A stretch of DNA of 64,000 nt from Quisquiliibacterium transsilvanicum (GTDB taxonomy: Bacteria; Pseudomonadota; Gammaproteobacteria; Burkholderiales; Burkholderiaceae_E): assembly GCF_014202215.1 (NCBI RefSeq), contig NZ_JACHGB010000002.1, positions 496,001-560,000 on the forward strand. The letters are read 5' to 3'. Position 1 is the stretch's first letter. Every line of letters begins with the position of its first letter. Made by a program: the position numbers and the translations under genes. Positions 16,905 through 25,679 of this stretch are shown one piece after another. The notes beneath the pieces were generated by a model, which saw only the letters and a list, made by a program, of their open reading frames with translations, was not told where the DNA came from and made no database searches.

Positions 16905-17588
16905 TCAGCGCCGCTGCAGGAACTGCGCCGCCATTCCGAGGATGTCGTCCATCGCCGAGCCATCGCGGTTGCGGTCGAGCATCGGCGTGAGCATTTCGAG
17001 CAGGCCGCCGCCGGCCTGCGGCTGCGCCTGGCCGAGCCCCGGACGCTGGCCGCCGCCCAGCAGGCCGCCGAGCACCTGGCCCAGGCCGCCCCCGGCGCCG
17101 CCGCCGAGCGCGCCGCCCAGCGCATCGCCGAGACCGCCCTGGCCGGCTGTCGGCGAGCCGAACATCCCGCCTTGCGATGCGCCCTTGCTGAGGCCGCCCA
17201 TCAGCAGGGCGGCGAGCATCGGCAGCATCTTCCGGAGCACGTCGGCGCCGATGCCGGTCTGCGCCGAGGCGCGCTCGGCCGCCTGCCGACTCACCTCTCG
17301 GTCGCCGAACAGGTGACCCAGGATGGCGTTGCCGTCCTGGACCGTGCTTTCGTCCTGCAGCGTGGAGGGATCGTCGAGGTAGCGCTGGTGATGGCCGTCG
17401 GAGAGCGCGCCGAGCAGACCCTCGAGCCCGCCTGGCTGCTGTGCGTTGCGGCTCACTGCGCCCGCCAGCATCGGCAGCAGCGCCTCGATCGCCGATTGCG
17501 CCTGTCCCTGCTCGAGGCCGAGGCGGTCGGCCATCTGCCGCACGCCGCCGCCGCCCTGTGCGGAGAGGATGGTTTCGAGGATGTTCAT
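16905..17588 (-). CDS. DUF937 protein
   Basis: The protein is 227 residues with an AAGGA ribosome-binding site before the ATG. DUF937 signatures include LEQGQAQSAIEALLPMLAGA, DGNAILGHLFGD, and the Gly/Gln-rich low-complexity segment from about 140 to 205 (GGLGDALGGALGGGAGG, then LGQVLGGLLGGGQRP). It ends with LTPMLDRNRDGSAMDDILGM, a typical DUF937 tail. These proteins resemble YidB; the function is not established. It is a single gene between the esterase and the phytase-like gene, separated from the latter by a hairpin. Confidence 0.85.
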   Translation of the reverse strand: MNILETILSAQGGGGVRQMADRLGLEQGQAQSAIEALLPMLAGAVSRNAQQPGGLEGLLGALSDGHHQRYLDDPSTLQDESTVQDGNAILGHLFGDREVSRQAAERASAQTGIGADVLRKMLPMLAALLMGGLSKGASQGGMFGSPTAGQGGLGDALGGALGGGAGGGLGQVLGGLLGGGQRPGLGQAQPQAGGGLLEMLTPMLDRNRDGSAMDDILGMAAQFLQRR

Positions 17589-17647
17589 CTGGAGTTCCTT
17601 GTCCGGGGGTCTTGCCGAAGATTATCCGTCTTCGCGGCCCCTGTCGT

Positions 17648-17681
17648 CCGGGGGCCGGATCGACCGCGGTCCGACCCCCGG
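17648..17681 (-). terminator. hairpin after the phytase-like gene
   Basis: CCGGGGGCCGGA and TCCGACCCCCGG pair at 11 of 12 positions around a 10-base loop. It lies just downstream of the minus-strand stop at 17689 and upstream of the DUF937 start. Confidence 0.5.
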
Positions 17682-17688
17682 AGCAAGC

Positions 17689-20019
17689 TCACTGCAGCCG
17701 GCCGAGCTTCAGCAGCAGCGTCTCGCCGCTGTTGTCGTTGACGCCGTCGTTGTCGTTGACCACGTAGACGTCGCCGTTGGCCAGCACCGCCGAACCTTCG
17801 ATCTTCTCGACCACCAGCCCGCCCTGCGCCTTGAGGTCGGGCAGCAGGTCGCGCACCAGCGTCTTGGCCAGCGTGCTTCCGGCCGCCGCACCCTTGAGGT
17901 CGATCCGGTAGAGCCGCTTGATCCGCGCATCCGGGCCCGCCTGGTTGTCGCGCTCGACCACCAGGAACTGCTGGTTGCCCAGCGCGGTGATGTCGGACAG
18001 GCCCACCCAGCCGCCGTTTGGCGAGGCCACCGGCTCGAGCGGGTAGTGCACGAAGCTCCAGGTGCCCGCGGCCAGGTCGAAGATGCCAAGGCGCGGGTTG
18101 GCCTCGCGGTTCCAGGCGCGCTGGAAGGCCACCACGAGCTTGCCGTCGGACTCGGCCACGCCCTCGAAGCCGAAGCGCAGCTGGACCGCGTTCAGCGCGG
18201 CCGGCAGCGTGATGACCCGCCGGATCACGCCGGTGGCGTCGAGCTTGAGGATCAGGTTGTGGCTGGTGACCGGCCGGCCCGCCTCGCCCACGGTGCCGCC
18301 GCCCTCGGAGGCGATCCAGAAGCCGCCGTCGCTGGCCACCGCGATGCCCTCGGGGTCGAGGTTGACCGTCTTGTCGGGGTTGATCATCGCAGCGAGGTCG
18401 AGCGAGTCGAAGTTCGCGGCCCTGTCCGCGCTCGCGGCATCGGCCACCGGCAGCGCGGCCAGCACGCCCGCGGTGTCGGTGATCCGCAGTTCGGTGTCGA
18501 TCGCCGCAGGCTTCTTCGTGACGTCGATGCCGAAGATGCGGTTGGCGCGATAGAAGCTGTCGTCGATCGCGAACAGGCGGGTGCTGTCCGCGGGCGCGGC
18601 CGCCAGGCCGGAGATCGCGCCCCAGGGGATCGGGTGACCATCGGCCCGGTCGACCGACTTCATCGTGGGGTAGGTGGGAGCGCCTTCGCCGTAGCTGTAG
18701 ATGTTGACGACCGAGCGCACGATGATGCTGCGGTCATCCGCTTCGCTGGCGGCGACCAGCAGGTTGCGCGAGGGGATCGCCAGCACGCCTTCGGGCGCGG
18801 ACCCGGCGGGCAGCGCCTGTTTCAGCACCGGAGCCAGCGGATTGGCGATGTCGTAGACGAAGAGCAGGCTGGCGCGCTCGGAGGCGACGAACAGGTAGTC
18901 CTTGTCGCCGTAGCGTCCATAGTCGACGTTCTCCGGCTCGTTGCCCTTGGCGTCGGACCGGCGGTCCGGGTAATGGCCCAGGCGCACCGTCTCGCGCTCC
19001 AGCTCGGTGCCCGACGCCCAGGCCACCGTTCCGTCGGCGTTGAAGATCGTGAAGCCGCGGCTGCCGCCGGCGAGGTCGCCCTCGTCGGCAGTGACGAAGC
19101 GATCCTTCGCGATCCAGGCCACGCCATCCGGTTCGCGCAGCACGTCCTGCAGGGTTTCGGTCAGCGAGATGAGGGCAGGGCGGTTGTCGCTGGCGTCCAC
19201 TCCGGCGAGGGTCACCGCGCCGGCCGGGAAGTGGCGCAGCACCTTGCCAGTCGGCAGGTCGATCATGACGACGTGGTTGTTCTCCTGCATCGTGACCACC
19301 GCCACGTTGTCGTCGTTGATGTCGACGTACTCTGGTTCGGGGTCATCCGGGAAGCGCGCGGCCAGCCCGCGCAGGTCGACGTTGCGCAGGGTCCAGGTGG
19401 CGGGTGCGCCGACCGAATCGACGATCGCCAGGTGTCCGGCGGGCAGTTGGGGCGGGGCGCCGTCGCCGAGGTCTTCGTCGCGCTCGTTCTCGATCGCGAT
19501 CGCAACGTATCGGCCGTCCTTGCTGACTGCCACCGAATCGGGCTGGCCGCCCAGCGGCAGGGTGGCAACGACGGCCCGCGTGGCGATGTCGACCACCAGC
19601 AGCTTGCCGGAGGTGTTCACGTGATCGGCCGAGGTGTTCACCGCGACCAGTGCGTAGGCGCCGAGCACGCTCACCGAGGTGGGCTCGCCGCCGACCTTGA
19701 GGCTGCCCGCGGGTCGGGGCTGGGCCGGGTCGGCGATGTCGATGAAGCCGATTTCGCCGGCCGGACTGTTGCTGTAGACCAGAGTCATCCCGTCGGTGCT
19801 GGCCGCGACGATCTCCGCCGCGGTGGTGTCGTCGCTTTCGCAGGACGAGCCCAGCTGGGCGCAGACCGGGAAGCTGGCGACGCGCTTGAACGAGCGTTCC
19901 GCGGGCGCCGGCGCCGGCGCCGGCGCGGTGTCGCCGCCGCTGCTGCCGCAGGCGGCGAGGCCCGCGCCGAGGCCGAGCGCGATGGCGGCGGAGAGGATGC
20001 TCTTCTTCTTCGAATGCAT
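17689..20019 (-). CDS. secreted beta-propeller lipoprotein with a phytase-like C-terminal domain
   Basis: The protein is 776 residues. A lipoprotein signal with lipobox LAAC (residues about 20-24) precedes a Ser/Gly/Ala/Pro linker. The first 400 residues are propeller-like repeats (VGGEPTSVSVLGAYALVAVN, LGGQPDSVAVSKDGRYVAIA, AGSAPEGVLAIPSRNLLVA). The C-terminal part carries the 'esterase-like activity of phytase' signature (LDPEGIAVASDGGFWIASEG, FEGVAESDGKLVVAFQR, DITALGNQQFLVVERDN, IEGSAVLANGDVYVVNDND). It is probably an outer-membrane or periplasmic phosphoester hydrolase or sensor; the substrate is unknown. A 10- to 11-bp hairpin abuts its start codon. Confidence 0.87.
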   Translation of the reverse strand: MHSKKKSILSAAIALGLGAGLAACGSSGGDTAPAPAPAPAERSFKRVASFPVCAQLGSSCESDDTTAAEIVAASTDGMTLVYSNSPAGEIGFIDIADPAQPRPAGSLKVGGEPTSVSVLGAYALVAVNTSADHVNTSGKLLVVDIATRAVVATLPLGGQPDSVAVSKDGRYVAIAIENERDEDLGDGAPPQLPAGHLAIVDSVGAPATWTLRNVDLRGLAARFPDDPEPEYVDINDDNVAVVTMQENNHVVMIDLPTGKVLRHFPAGAVTLAGVDASDNRPALISLTETLQDVLREPDGVAWIAKDRFVTADEGDLAGGSRGFTIFNADGTVAWASGTELERETVRLGHYPDRRSDAKGNEPENVDYGRYGDKDYLFVASERASLLFVYDIANPLAPVLKQALPAGSAPEGVLAIPSRNLLVAASEADDRSIIVRSVVNIYSYGEGAPTYPTMKSVDRADGHPIPWGAISGLAAAPADSTRLFAIDDSFYRANRIFGIDVTKKPAAIDTELRITDTAGVLAALPVADAASADRAANFDSLDLAAMINPDKTVNLDPEGIAVASDGGFWIASEGGGTVGEAGRPVTSHNLILKLDATGVIRRVITLPAALNAVQLRFGFEGVAESDGKLVVAFQRAWNREANPRLGIFDLAAGTWSFVHYPLEPVASPNGGWVGLSDITALGNQQFLVVERDNQAGPDARIKRLYRIDLKGAAAGSTLAKTLVRDLLPDLKAQGGLVVEKIEGSAVLANGDVYVVNDNDGVNDNSGETLLLKLGRLQ

Positions 20020-20020
20020 G

Positions 20021-20050
20021 AGGATTCCCGGGGTGAAATCCGGGAATCCT
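20021..20050 (-). promoter_or_regulatory. hairpin abutting the start codon of the phytase-like gene
   Basis: AGGATTCCCG (20021-20030) and CGGGAATCCT (20041-20050) form a perfect 10-bp stem, extended to 11 bp by one further G-C pair, with an 8-base loop. In the minus-strand mRNA the 3' arm ends one base before the ATG and overlaps the place where the ribosome-binding site should be. It may lower translation, or end readthrough from the upstream GST gene. Confidence 0.6.
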
Positions 20051-20104
20051 GGCGGCCTGGCGTTTCGGTGTCGTGACAGCCGGCGGGCGAGCCGGCGGCG
20101 CGGC

Positions 20105-20947
20105 TCAGAAACGGACCGGCAGCTCCAGGTGCGTTTCGTAGACGAAATCCCGGTGCTCGAGCAGCAGCGGCGACAGCGCCGCCTGCACCTCGGGGTAGGG
20201 GTTGGTGTAGGACGCCCTGAACGAACTGGCCATCGGGCAGCGCTCCTCGTCCATCGGCGAGATCATGCCGACGAAACAGGCCCAGTGGATGTCGACCGCG
20301 CTCAGACGGTCGCCGACCAGGTAGCGGCGGCCCGCGTCGCGCTGTGCCTCGATGCGGCGCGCGAAGGCGCGCACGATGCCGGCCAGCCGTGCCGAGGCTG
20401 CCGCGCCGCTGTCGGGGGTGTAGCCGTACTTGGCCGCCATGTGCTGCCAGAACGCACGCGACGGATGATCGTCGGCGAGGCCGGCGAGATTGTCGTGGAT
20501 CATGCCGATGCGCCGGGTCCAGCCGAAGCCGTCCCGCCCGGCGAGTTCGTGGCAGAGCCCGAACGTCAGCGCACGCTCGTCGACACCCTGCGGCAGCAGT
20601 GACGGCGTCGGGGCCAGCCGCTCGGCAAGCTGCAGCTGCTCGATCCAGGTGCTGCAGGGCTTCTCGTCGTTCCAGATCGCCACCGGCGCGCTCGACTGCC
20701 CGGTCCAGTCGCGCAGCTGGCTGTCGGCGCCGGCCATCCCGAACTCGCCGTCGGCGCGGCCCGGGTCGGCGGTGCTCACCGATGCGTACGGAATTCCCTT
20801 GACGTGGAAGATGCCCTTGCAGGCCTCCCGCCAGGGACCGGGCACCGTGTAGGCGCCCAGCACCAGGCGCAGCCCGGGGCGCCGGCGCGCCTCCTCGATG
20901 CTCAGGTAGTCGATGACGGTGTCGGTGAGGCGAATCTTGCGGGTCAT
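20105..20947 (-). CDS. glutathione-S-transferase-fold protein
   Basis: The protein is 280 residues from the ATG at 20947, which overlaps the upstream stop codon in ATGA. The N-terminal part (RLVLGAYTVPGPWREACKGI, FHVKGIPYASV, APVAIWNDEKPCSTWIEQL) is a divergent thioredoxin-like region. The C-terminal helical domain has RRYLVGDRLSAVDIHWACF, resembling the GST N-capping motif. The length and the divergent first domain are unlike classical GSTs, so catalytic activity is uncertain. It forms a translationally coupled pair with the NTF2-like gene. Confidence 0.75.
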   Translation of the reverse strand: MTRKIRLTDTVIDYLSIEEARRRPGLRLVLGAYTVPGPWREACKGIFHVKGIPYASVSTADPGRADGEFGMAGADSQLRDWTGQSSAPVAIWNDEKPCSTWIEQLQLAERLAPTPSLLPQGVDERALTFGLCHELAGRDGFGWTRRIGMIHDNLAGLADDHPSRAFWQHMAAKYGYTPDSGAAASARLAGIVRAFARRIEAQRDAGRRYLVGDRLSAVDIHWACFVGMISPMDEERCPMASSFRASYTNPYPEVQAALSPLLLEHRDFVYETHLELPVRF

Positions 20948-21327
20948 GGGCTTTTGCGGACCTCGGTGGCGAAGACCTTCTGCGCCACCACCCAGCGGCC
21001 GCCGACCTTCAGCAGGTTGAGATAGTCGGTGAAGTGCAGCGGGGGGATCTGGCACTTCACCTTCACGAAGGCCGAGGCCGGCCCGGACTGGTCGAGCACC
21101 AGGATGGCGTCGTCGCGCTCGAGTCCCCTGGACTTCGCGGACGGGCGCGCGCGCACCGATTCCAGCCACTTCGCCAGCGGCATCGATTCGAGCCGGCCGT
21201 CCTGTGCCCAGGTGAGCGAAGCGGTTTCGTGGAACACTTCGGCGAGCCGATCGGCATCGCCTTCGTAGAGGCCGTCGAAATAGGCCTGGACGGTGCGTTC
21301 GATGTCCTTGCGGTCGTCGGCGCTCAT
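20944..21327 (-). CDS. NTF2-like / lumazine-binding-like small protein
   Basis: The protein is 127 residues with a GGAG ribosome-binding site before the ATG at 21327. IERTVQAYFDGLYEGDADRL and LHFTDYLNLLKVGGRWVVAQ match the cone-shaped NTF2-like fold (putative lumazine-binding/SnoaL group). Small proteins of this type may be hydrolases, isomerases or binding domains; no catalytic residue can be assigned here. The stop overlaps the start of the GST-fold gene by four bases, so both are made from one message. Confidence 0.83.
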   Translation of the reverse strand: MSADDRKDIERTVQAYFDGLYEGDADRLAEVFHETASLTWAQDGRLESMPLAKWLESVRARPSAKSRGLERDDAILVLDQSGPASAFVKVKCQIPPLHFTDYLNLLKVGGRWVVAQKVFATEVRKSP

Positions 21328-21398
21328 GGTCGTCTCCTCGTCATGGTGGAAGTGGTCCCGGCCGATCGCTGGCCGTCATCGGAAAGCGGATCGACGGC

Positions 21399-22694
21399 TC
21401 ACCGTATGCGGCCGGCGACCGCGCGGATCTTGCCGGGCGAGGCCCGCCACATCGCGAACGCCGACAGCACCGCGAACGCCAGCGAAAGCCAGAACCCGGC
21501 GACGTAATTGCCGGTGGCGTCGTGCAGCGCGCCCAGCGCCCAGGGACCGAGCGCGCCGCCGGCGATCCCGCACAGCGTCAGCGTACCGAAGATGCTTCCG
21601 AAGTGCCTGCCCTCGAAGATCTCGGCCGGAATCGCGCCCACCACCGAGGTCATCCCGTACCCGAGCAGGCCCTGCAGGATCACCATCAGGTACAGCAGGC
21701 CCAGGCTGGGCGAGGACTCCAGCGCCAGCAGCGCAAGGTAGGTGAGGACGAAGCCCAGGCAGCCGATCGCCCAGACGGGCTCGCGGCCGATCCGGTCGGA
21801 GAGATGGCCCAGCGCGATCTGGCCGGGGATGCCGGCGAGGCTCACCGCGCCCAGCGCCCAGGCGGCGTCCCGCGCCGTGAAGCCCACCTCGAGCAGGTAC
21901 TTGGTCTGATGCACCTGCACCGCGTACCAGGCGAAAAGGGCGCCGAACATGCCTGCGCCCACCCACCAGAAGCGCGCGGTGCGCATCGCGCGCGCCAGCG
22001 TCCAGTCGATCGCGGCCCACTCGGGGTCGACCACGTTCTTCTTCACCCGGCCCGCCGTGCCTGCGGCCGGCTCGGGATCTCCGTCGGGCGCCAGTCCCAG
22101 GTCCTCCGGGCGCCGCCGCAGCAGCAGGTTCAGCGGTCCGGCGACCACCAGCACGATGATCCCCAGGGTCCAGCAGGCCGTGCGCCAGCCGTCGGCTTCG
22201 ATCACGCGCTGGAACCAGGGCAGCAGCAGGATGGAGCCGGCACCGACGCCTGCGAAGGCGATTCCGGTGGCCAGGCCGCGGCGTCGCACGAACCAGTTGG
22301 GCAGGAACAGCGTCTGCCCGGTGTAGCCCAGGCAGACGCTGCCGGCGCCCACCAGCACGCCGAGGGTCCCATAGAGATGCCAGGGCTGGCTGACCAGGGG
22401 CGCCAGCAGCAGGCCGGTGCCGGTGAGCCCCACGCCCAGCAGCATCACCGCGCGCGGACCCCGCGTGTCCATCAGGCGCCCCAGCGTCGGGCTGAGCACC
22501 GCTGAGACCAGGAAGCCGAAGGAGAAGGCGCCTGCGGTGACGCCGCGGTCCCAGCCGAACTCGTCGAGCACCGGCGGCAGCAGCAGCGAGAACGCGGTGC
22601 GCGAGTTCACGCCCAGCGCCATGGTGACGAAGACCACTGCGACGACGAGCCAGCCGTAGAAGAAGGGCAGGCGACTGGCCAGGCTTCGGGTCAT
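21399..22694 (-). CDS. MFS transporter, monocarboxylate/OFA-like
   Basis: The protein is 431 residues with 12 predicted helices. LPFFYGWLVVAVVFVTMALG begins helix 1. The MFS A-type loop motif is seen in LGRLMDTRGPRAVMLLG, and GHLSDRIGREPVW is the matching loop in the second half. A charged central loop (RRRPEDLGLAPDGDPEPA) separates the two halves. The architecture resembles monocarboxylate or oxalate/formate-type carriers, so import of an organic acid is likely; the substrate is not known. It stands alone on the minus strand, 71 bases upstream of the NTF2-like gene. Confidence 0.9.
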   Translation of the reverse strand: MTRSLASRLPFFYGWLVVAVVFVTMALGVNSRTAFSLLLPPVLDEFGWDRGVTAGAFSFGFLVSAVLSPTLGRLMDTRGPRAVMLLGVGLTGTGLLLAPLVSQPWHLYGTLGVLVGAGSVCLGYTGQTLFLPNWFVRRRGLATGIAFAGVGAGSILLLPWFQRVIEADGWRTACWTLGIIVLVVAGPLNLLLRRRPEDLGLAPDGDPEPAAGTAGRVKKNVVDPEWAAIDWTLARAMRTARFWWVGAGMFGALFAWYAVQVHQTKYLLEVGFTARDAAWALGAVSLAGIPGQIALGHLSDRIGREPVWAIGCLGFVLTYLALLALESSPSLGLLYLMVILQGLLGYGMTSVVGAIPAEIFEGRHFGSIFGTLTLCGIAGGALGPWALGALHDATGNYVAGFWLSLAFAVLSAFAMWRASPGKIRAVAGRIR

Positions 22695-22784
22695 GCGGGC
22701 TCCGCTGCGGTCGGGACCGGGCGATGATAGTCCGGGATCCCGCCGGCACCGGTGCCCGCCGCGCCCGCTGGCGCGGGGCGGCTT

Positions 22785-23264
22785 TCAGAAAATGAGTGCG
22801 GCGACGAAGATGCCGATCATCGCGAAGGTGATCGCGATCTTCACCGCGGTTCCGAGCATGATGCCGATCCAGGTCGAGACGCCGACGTGTCCGGCGCGGG
22901 CGATGTCACGCATCTCGAGATACTCGCCGATGGCGGCGCCCGCCAGCGGCATGAAGATCAGTCCCCACAGGCCGGTGAACACGCCCAGCACGGTGCCGAT
23001 CGCCGCGCCGAGCAGCGCAAGGCGGCCGGCGCCGGCCCGCTTGGCGCCCAGCATGCCGGCCACGTATTCGGCCACCCAGGCGAGCACCGTCAGCAGGCCG
23101 AGCACTGCGATGGTGATCGCGCCGACCGCAGTGAACCCGTCGATCCAGGCGCCCAGCAGCAGGCCGGCGAACACCAGGGCGGTGCCGGGCAGCGCCGGCA
23201 GCACGGTGCCGACGACGCCAGCGATCACGAGAATGACGGCGAGGGACCAGAGGAGGATGTCCAA
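22785..23264 (-). CDS. DUF456 membrane protein
   Basis: The protein is 159 residues from a TTG at 23264 preceded by AAAGG seven bases upstream. The typical DUF456 opening (LDILLWSLAVILVIAGVVG, then TVLPALPGTALVFAG) supports this start over longer in-frame options that would overlap the divergent gene. The body is four to five Gly/Ala-rich hydrophobic helices with AAIGTVLGVFTGLWGLI and GAAIGEYLEMRD. The function is unknown; it is an inner-membrane protein often linked to envelope stress genes. It is divergent from the TerB/DUF697 gene. Confidence 0.87.
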   Translation of the reverse strand: MDILLWSLAVILVIAGVVGTVLPALPGTALVFAGLLLGAWIDGFTAVGAITIAVLGLLTVLAWVAEYVAGMLGAKRAGAGRLALLGAAIGTVLGVFTGLWGLIFMPLAGAAIGEYLEMRDIARAGHVGVSTWIGIMLGTAVKIAITFAMIGIFVAALIF

Positions 23265-23365
23265 TTCGATGCCTTTCGACGAGCGCTGCTGGGTGGGGCG
23301 GCAGCCCGCGGGGAACGCACTGCGCTGAGCGTAAGATGAGGACGAGCTTTCCGACCACAAGCGCC

Positions 23366-24361
23366 ATGAACCACGAACAGCAGAAGGCCATCCTGGCCAT
23401 TTCCATCCTCGCAGCCTTCGCCGATGGCAGCAAGGCGGATTCCGAGCGCGACGAGGTGCGGCGCGTCGCCGAGACGCTCGGCAGCGACGGCGACATGCAG
23501 GCGATGCTGCGCGACGTGCTGCTCAAGCGCATCGACCTCGCCTGGGCCATCGACCGGCTGCCCGAACCGGAGCTGCGCCAGCTGGCCTACGAGCTCGCGG
23601 TGGGCGTGTGCGAGGCCGACGGTCTGCGCAACGCCGACGAGACCCGCTTCCTGTCGGAACTGGCGCGCGCGCTGGGCCTGGGCGCGCGCGAGGCGGCTGC
23701 GCCGATCGAGGACGGCGACGCGCTCGCGTCGCTGCCGCTGGAGGCGGGTGCGGAGCCGGAGGTGCAGGCTGGCGCAACGGCCGCACCGGCCGCAACGGGC
23801 GCCGCCGCGCCCCCCGGACCCGTGGTCGCGGCCACCCCGCGGCGTCCCGAGTCCGAGATCGACTCGATGATCGTCAACTACGCGATCCTCAACGGCGCGC
23901 TCGAACTGCTGCCGCAGTCCACCGCGTCGATGGCGATCATCCCGCTGCAGATGAAGATGGTCTACCGGATCGGCAAGGATTACGGCTACGAGCTCGATCG
24001 CGGCCACGTCCGCGACCTGCTGGCCGCGATGGGCGTCGGCCTCACCGGCCAGTACCTCGAGGAGATCGGCCGCAAGCTGGTCGGCGGGCTGTTCGGCAAG
24101 GCTGCCGGCCGCATGATCGGCGGGCTGGCGCGCGGCGCCACCGGCATGGCCTTCTCGTTCGCCACCACCTGGGCGCTCGGCCAGGTGGCGCGCCGCTACT
24201 ACGCCGGCGGGCGCGTGATGAGCGCCCAGGTGCTCAAGGACACCTACGCCCAGACGCTGGGCCAGGCGAAGTCCCTGCAGTCGCAGTACCTGCCGCAGAT
24301 CGAGCAGAAGGCGCGCACCATCGACGTCGGCCAGATCGTCGCCATGGTGCGCAACCAGTAG
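23366..24361 (+). CDS. TerB-like protein with a DUF697-like C-terminal domain
   Basis: The protein is 331 residues from the ATG at 23366. Residues about 5-115 resemble the TerB/DjlA-type helical domain (ILAISILAAFADGSKADSER, then LAVGVCEADGLRNADETRFL). An Ala/Pro/Gly-rich linker (about 125-160) follows. The C-terminal half (LELLPQSTASMAIIPLQMKM, VGGLFGKAAGRMIGGLARGA) resembles the DUF697/YcjF membrane-associated domain. It probably senses or responds to membrane or metal stress, but there is no established activity. The dps gene follows 54 bases later on the same strand. Confidence 0.8.
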   Translation: MNHEQQKAILAISILAAFADGSKADSERDEVRRVAETLGSDGDMQAMLRDVLLKRIDLAWAIDRLPEPELRQLAYELAVGVCEADGLRNADETRFLSELARALGLGAREAAAPIEDGDALASLPLEAGAEPEVQAGATAAPAATGAAAPPGPVVAATPRRPESEIDSMIVNYAILNGALELLPQSTASMAIIPLQMKMVYRIGKDYGYELDRGHVRDLLAAMGVGLTGQYLEEIGRKLVGGLFGKAAGRMIGGLARGATGMAFSFATTWALGQVARRYYAGGRVMSAQVLKDTYAQTLGQAKSLQSQYLPQIEQKARTIDVGQIVAMVRNQ

Positions 24362-24415
24362 CAGGGCCTTGGCTTATCCTTGCAGGCCTGAATACCAGAC
24401 GAAGGAGTCGAATCC

Positions 24416-24925
24416 ATGGCGAAGAAGTCCTCCGAGAGAAGCGCCGCCGGGGTGGCGATCAACATCGGCATCGGCGAGAAGGACCGCGCGGCAATCGCCG
24501 GCGGCCTGAGCAGGCTGCTCGCCGACACCTACACGCTGTACCTGACCACGCACAACTTCCACTGGAACGTCACCGGCCCGATGTTCAACACGCTCCATGC
24601 GATGTTCATGGGGCAGTACACCGAACTCTGGAATGCGGTCGATCCGATCGCCGAGCGCATCCGCTCGCTGGGGCACCCCGCCCCGGGCTCCTATGCCGCC
24701 TACGGCCGCCTGGCGTCGATCCCCGACGCTCCCGAGGTCAGCCCCAAGGCCCTGGAGATGGTCCGCATTCTGGTCGACGGCCACGAGGCCGTGGCGCGCA
24801 CCGCGCGCAGCATCTTCCCGCTGGTGGAGAAGGCTGGCGACGAACCGACCGCCGACCTGCTCACGCAGCGCCTGACGGTCCACGAGCAGACCGCCTGGAT
24901 GCTGCGCAGCCTGCTCGAGGAGTGA
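24416..24925 (+). CDS. dps: Dps-family ferritin-like DNA-binding protein
   Basis: The protein is 169 residues. The Dps ferroxidase ligands are recognisable in [26 protein letters not shown] and [12 protein letters not shown] (H-x11-H and D-x3-E arrangement). Family C-terminal helices follow ([19 protein letters not shown]). A dodecameric cage storing iron and protecting DNA against peroxide is expected. The N-terminus has a few lysines (MAKKSSER) that could bind DNA. A TATCCTTG stretch 30-40 bases upstream of the ATG may be part of a promoter. GAAGGAG forms the ribosome-binding site. Confidence 0.93.
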   Translation: MAKKSSERSAAGVAINIGIGEKDRAAIAGGLSRLLADTYTLYLTTHNFHWNVTGPMFNTLHAMFMGQYTELWNAVDPIAERIRSLGHPAPGSYAAYGRLASIPDAPEVSPKALEMVRILVDGHEAVARTARSIFPLVEKAGDEPTADLLTQRLTVHEQTAWMLRSLLEE

Positions 24926-24988
24926 GGCGCGCGGCCCGCGCGGACTTCGCCGACCCGGCCTCACTGGTCAGGGGCGGCTTGCGCTGAC

Positions 24989-25600
24989 ATGGACAGCGTC
25001 GCCGTCATCGACTTCGAGACCACCGGCATGTCGCCGGAGCAGGGCGCTCGCGCCACCGAGATCGCGGTGGTGCTGCTGCGCGGCGGCGAGGTGGTCGACC
25101 GCTTCCAGAGCCTGATGAACACTGGCGCCTGGGTGCCGCCCTTCATCGAGGAACTCACCGGCATCAGCAACGAGATGCTCGACGACGCGCCCCCCGCAGA
25201 ACGCGTGATGCGGGAAGTCGCGGAGTTCGTCGGCGGCGTCCCGATGGTGGCGCACAACGCGTCCTTCGACCGCCGGTTCTGGGAAGCCGAGCTGGCCCGG
25301 GCGGGCAGGGCGGGCGGGAACCCCTTCGCCTGCACGCTGCTGCTCGCGCGCCGGGTCTATCCGGAGGCGCCCAACCACAAGCTGGGCACGCTGGCCCGGC
25401 ATCTCGCGTTACCGGTGACCGGACGCGCGCACCGGGCGATGGCCGACGCCGAGATGGCGGCCGGGCTCTGGCTGGGGATCCGCCGTGCGCTCGCGCAGCG
25501 CTATCGCCTGCCCGATCCCGATCATTCCACCCTGTGTGCGCTGCAGTCCGTGCCGCGCGCCGGCCTGGCGGCCTGGATCGGCAGGCATTGCGGCGGCTGA
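24989..25600 (+). CDS. DnaQ-like DEDDh 3'-5' exonuclease
   Basis: The protein is 203 residues. All five DEDDh residues are present: D8 and E10 in VIDFETTG, D94 in AHNASFDRRFW, and H148 and D153 in GRAHRAMADAEMA. It is a single-domain exonuclease related to the polymerase III epsilon subunit; without a polymerase-binding tail it is more likely a repair or RNA-trimming nuclease. It lies 63 bases after dps and 79 bases before queD, all on the plus strand. Confidence 0.9.
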   Translation: MDSVAVIDFETTGMSPEQGARATEIAVVLLRGGEVVDRFQSLMNTGAWVPPFIEELTGISNEMLDDAPPAERVMREVAEFVGGVPMVAHNASFDRRFWEAELARAGRAGGNPFACTLLLARRVYPEAPNHKLGTLARHLALPVTGRAHRAMADAEMAAGLWLGIRRALAQRYRLPDPDHSTLCALQSVPRAGLAAWIGRHCGG

Positions 25601-25679
25601 GGGCGCGCCGCGCTATCCTTGGCGGTTGGCCGCGGCGCCGGCATCCCTCCGGCGGCAGTCGCCCACTCCAGAGCCCAGC

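Noticed and set aside
17446-20076. An 876-codon plus-strand frame opposite the phytase-like gene
   Set aside because: Antisense shadow with low-complexity Val/Arg/His/Asp composition; the minus-strand gene has a lipobox and family motifs.
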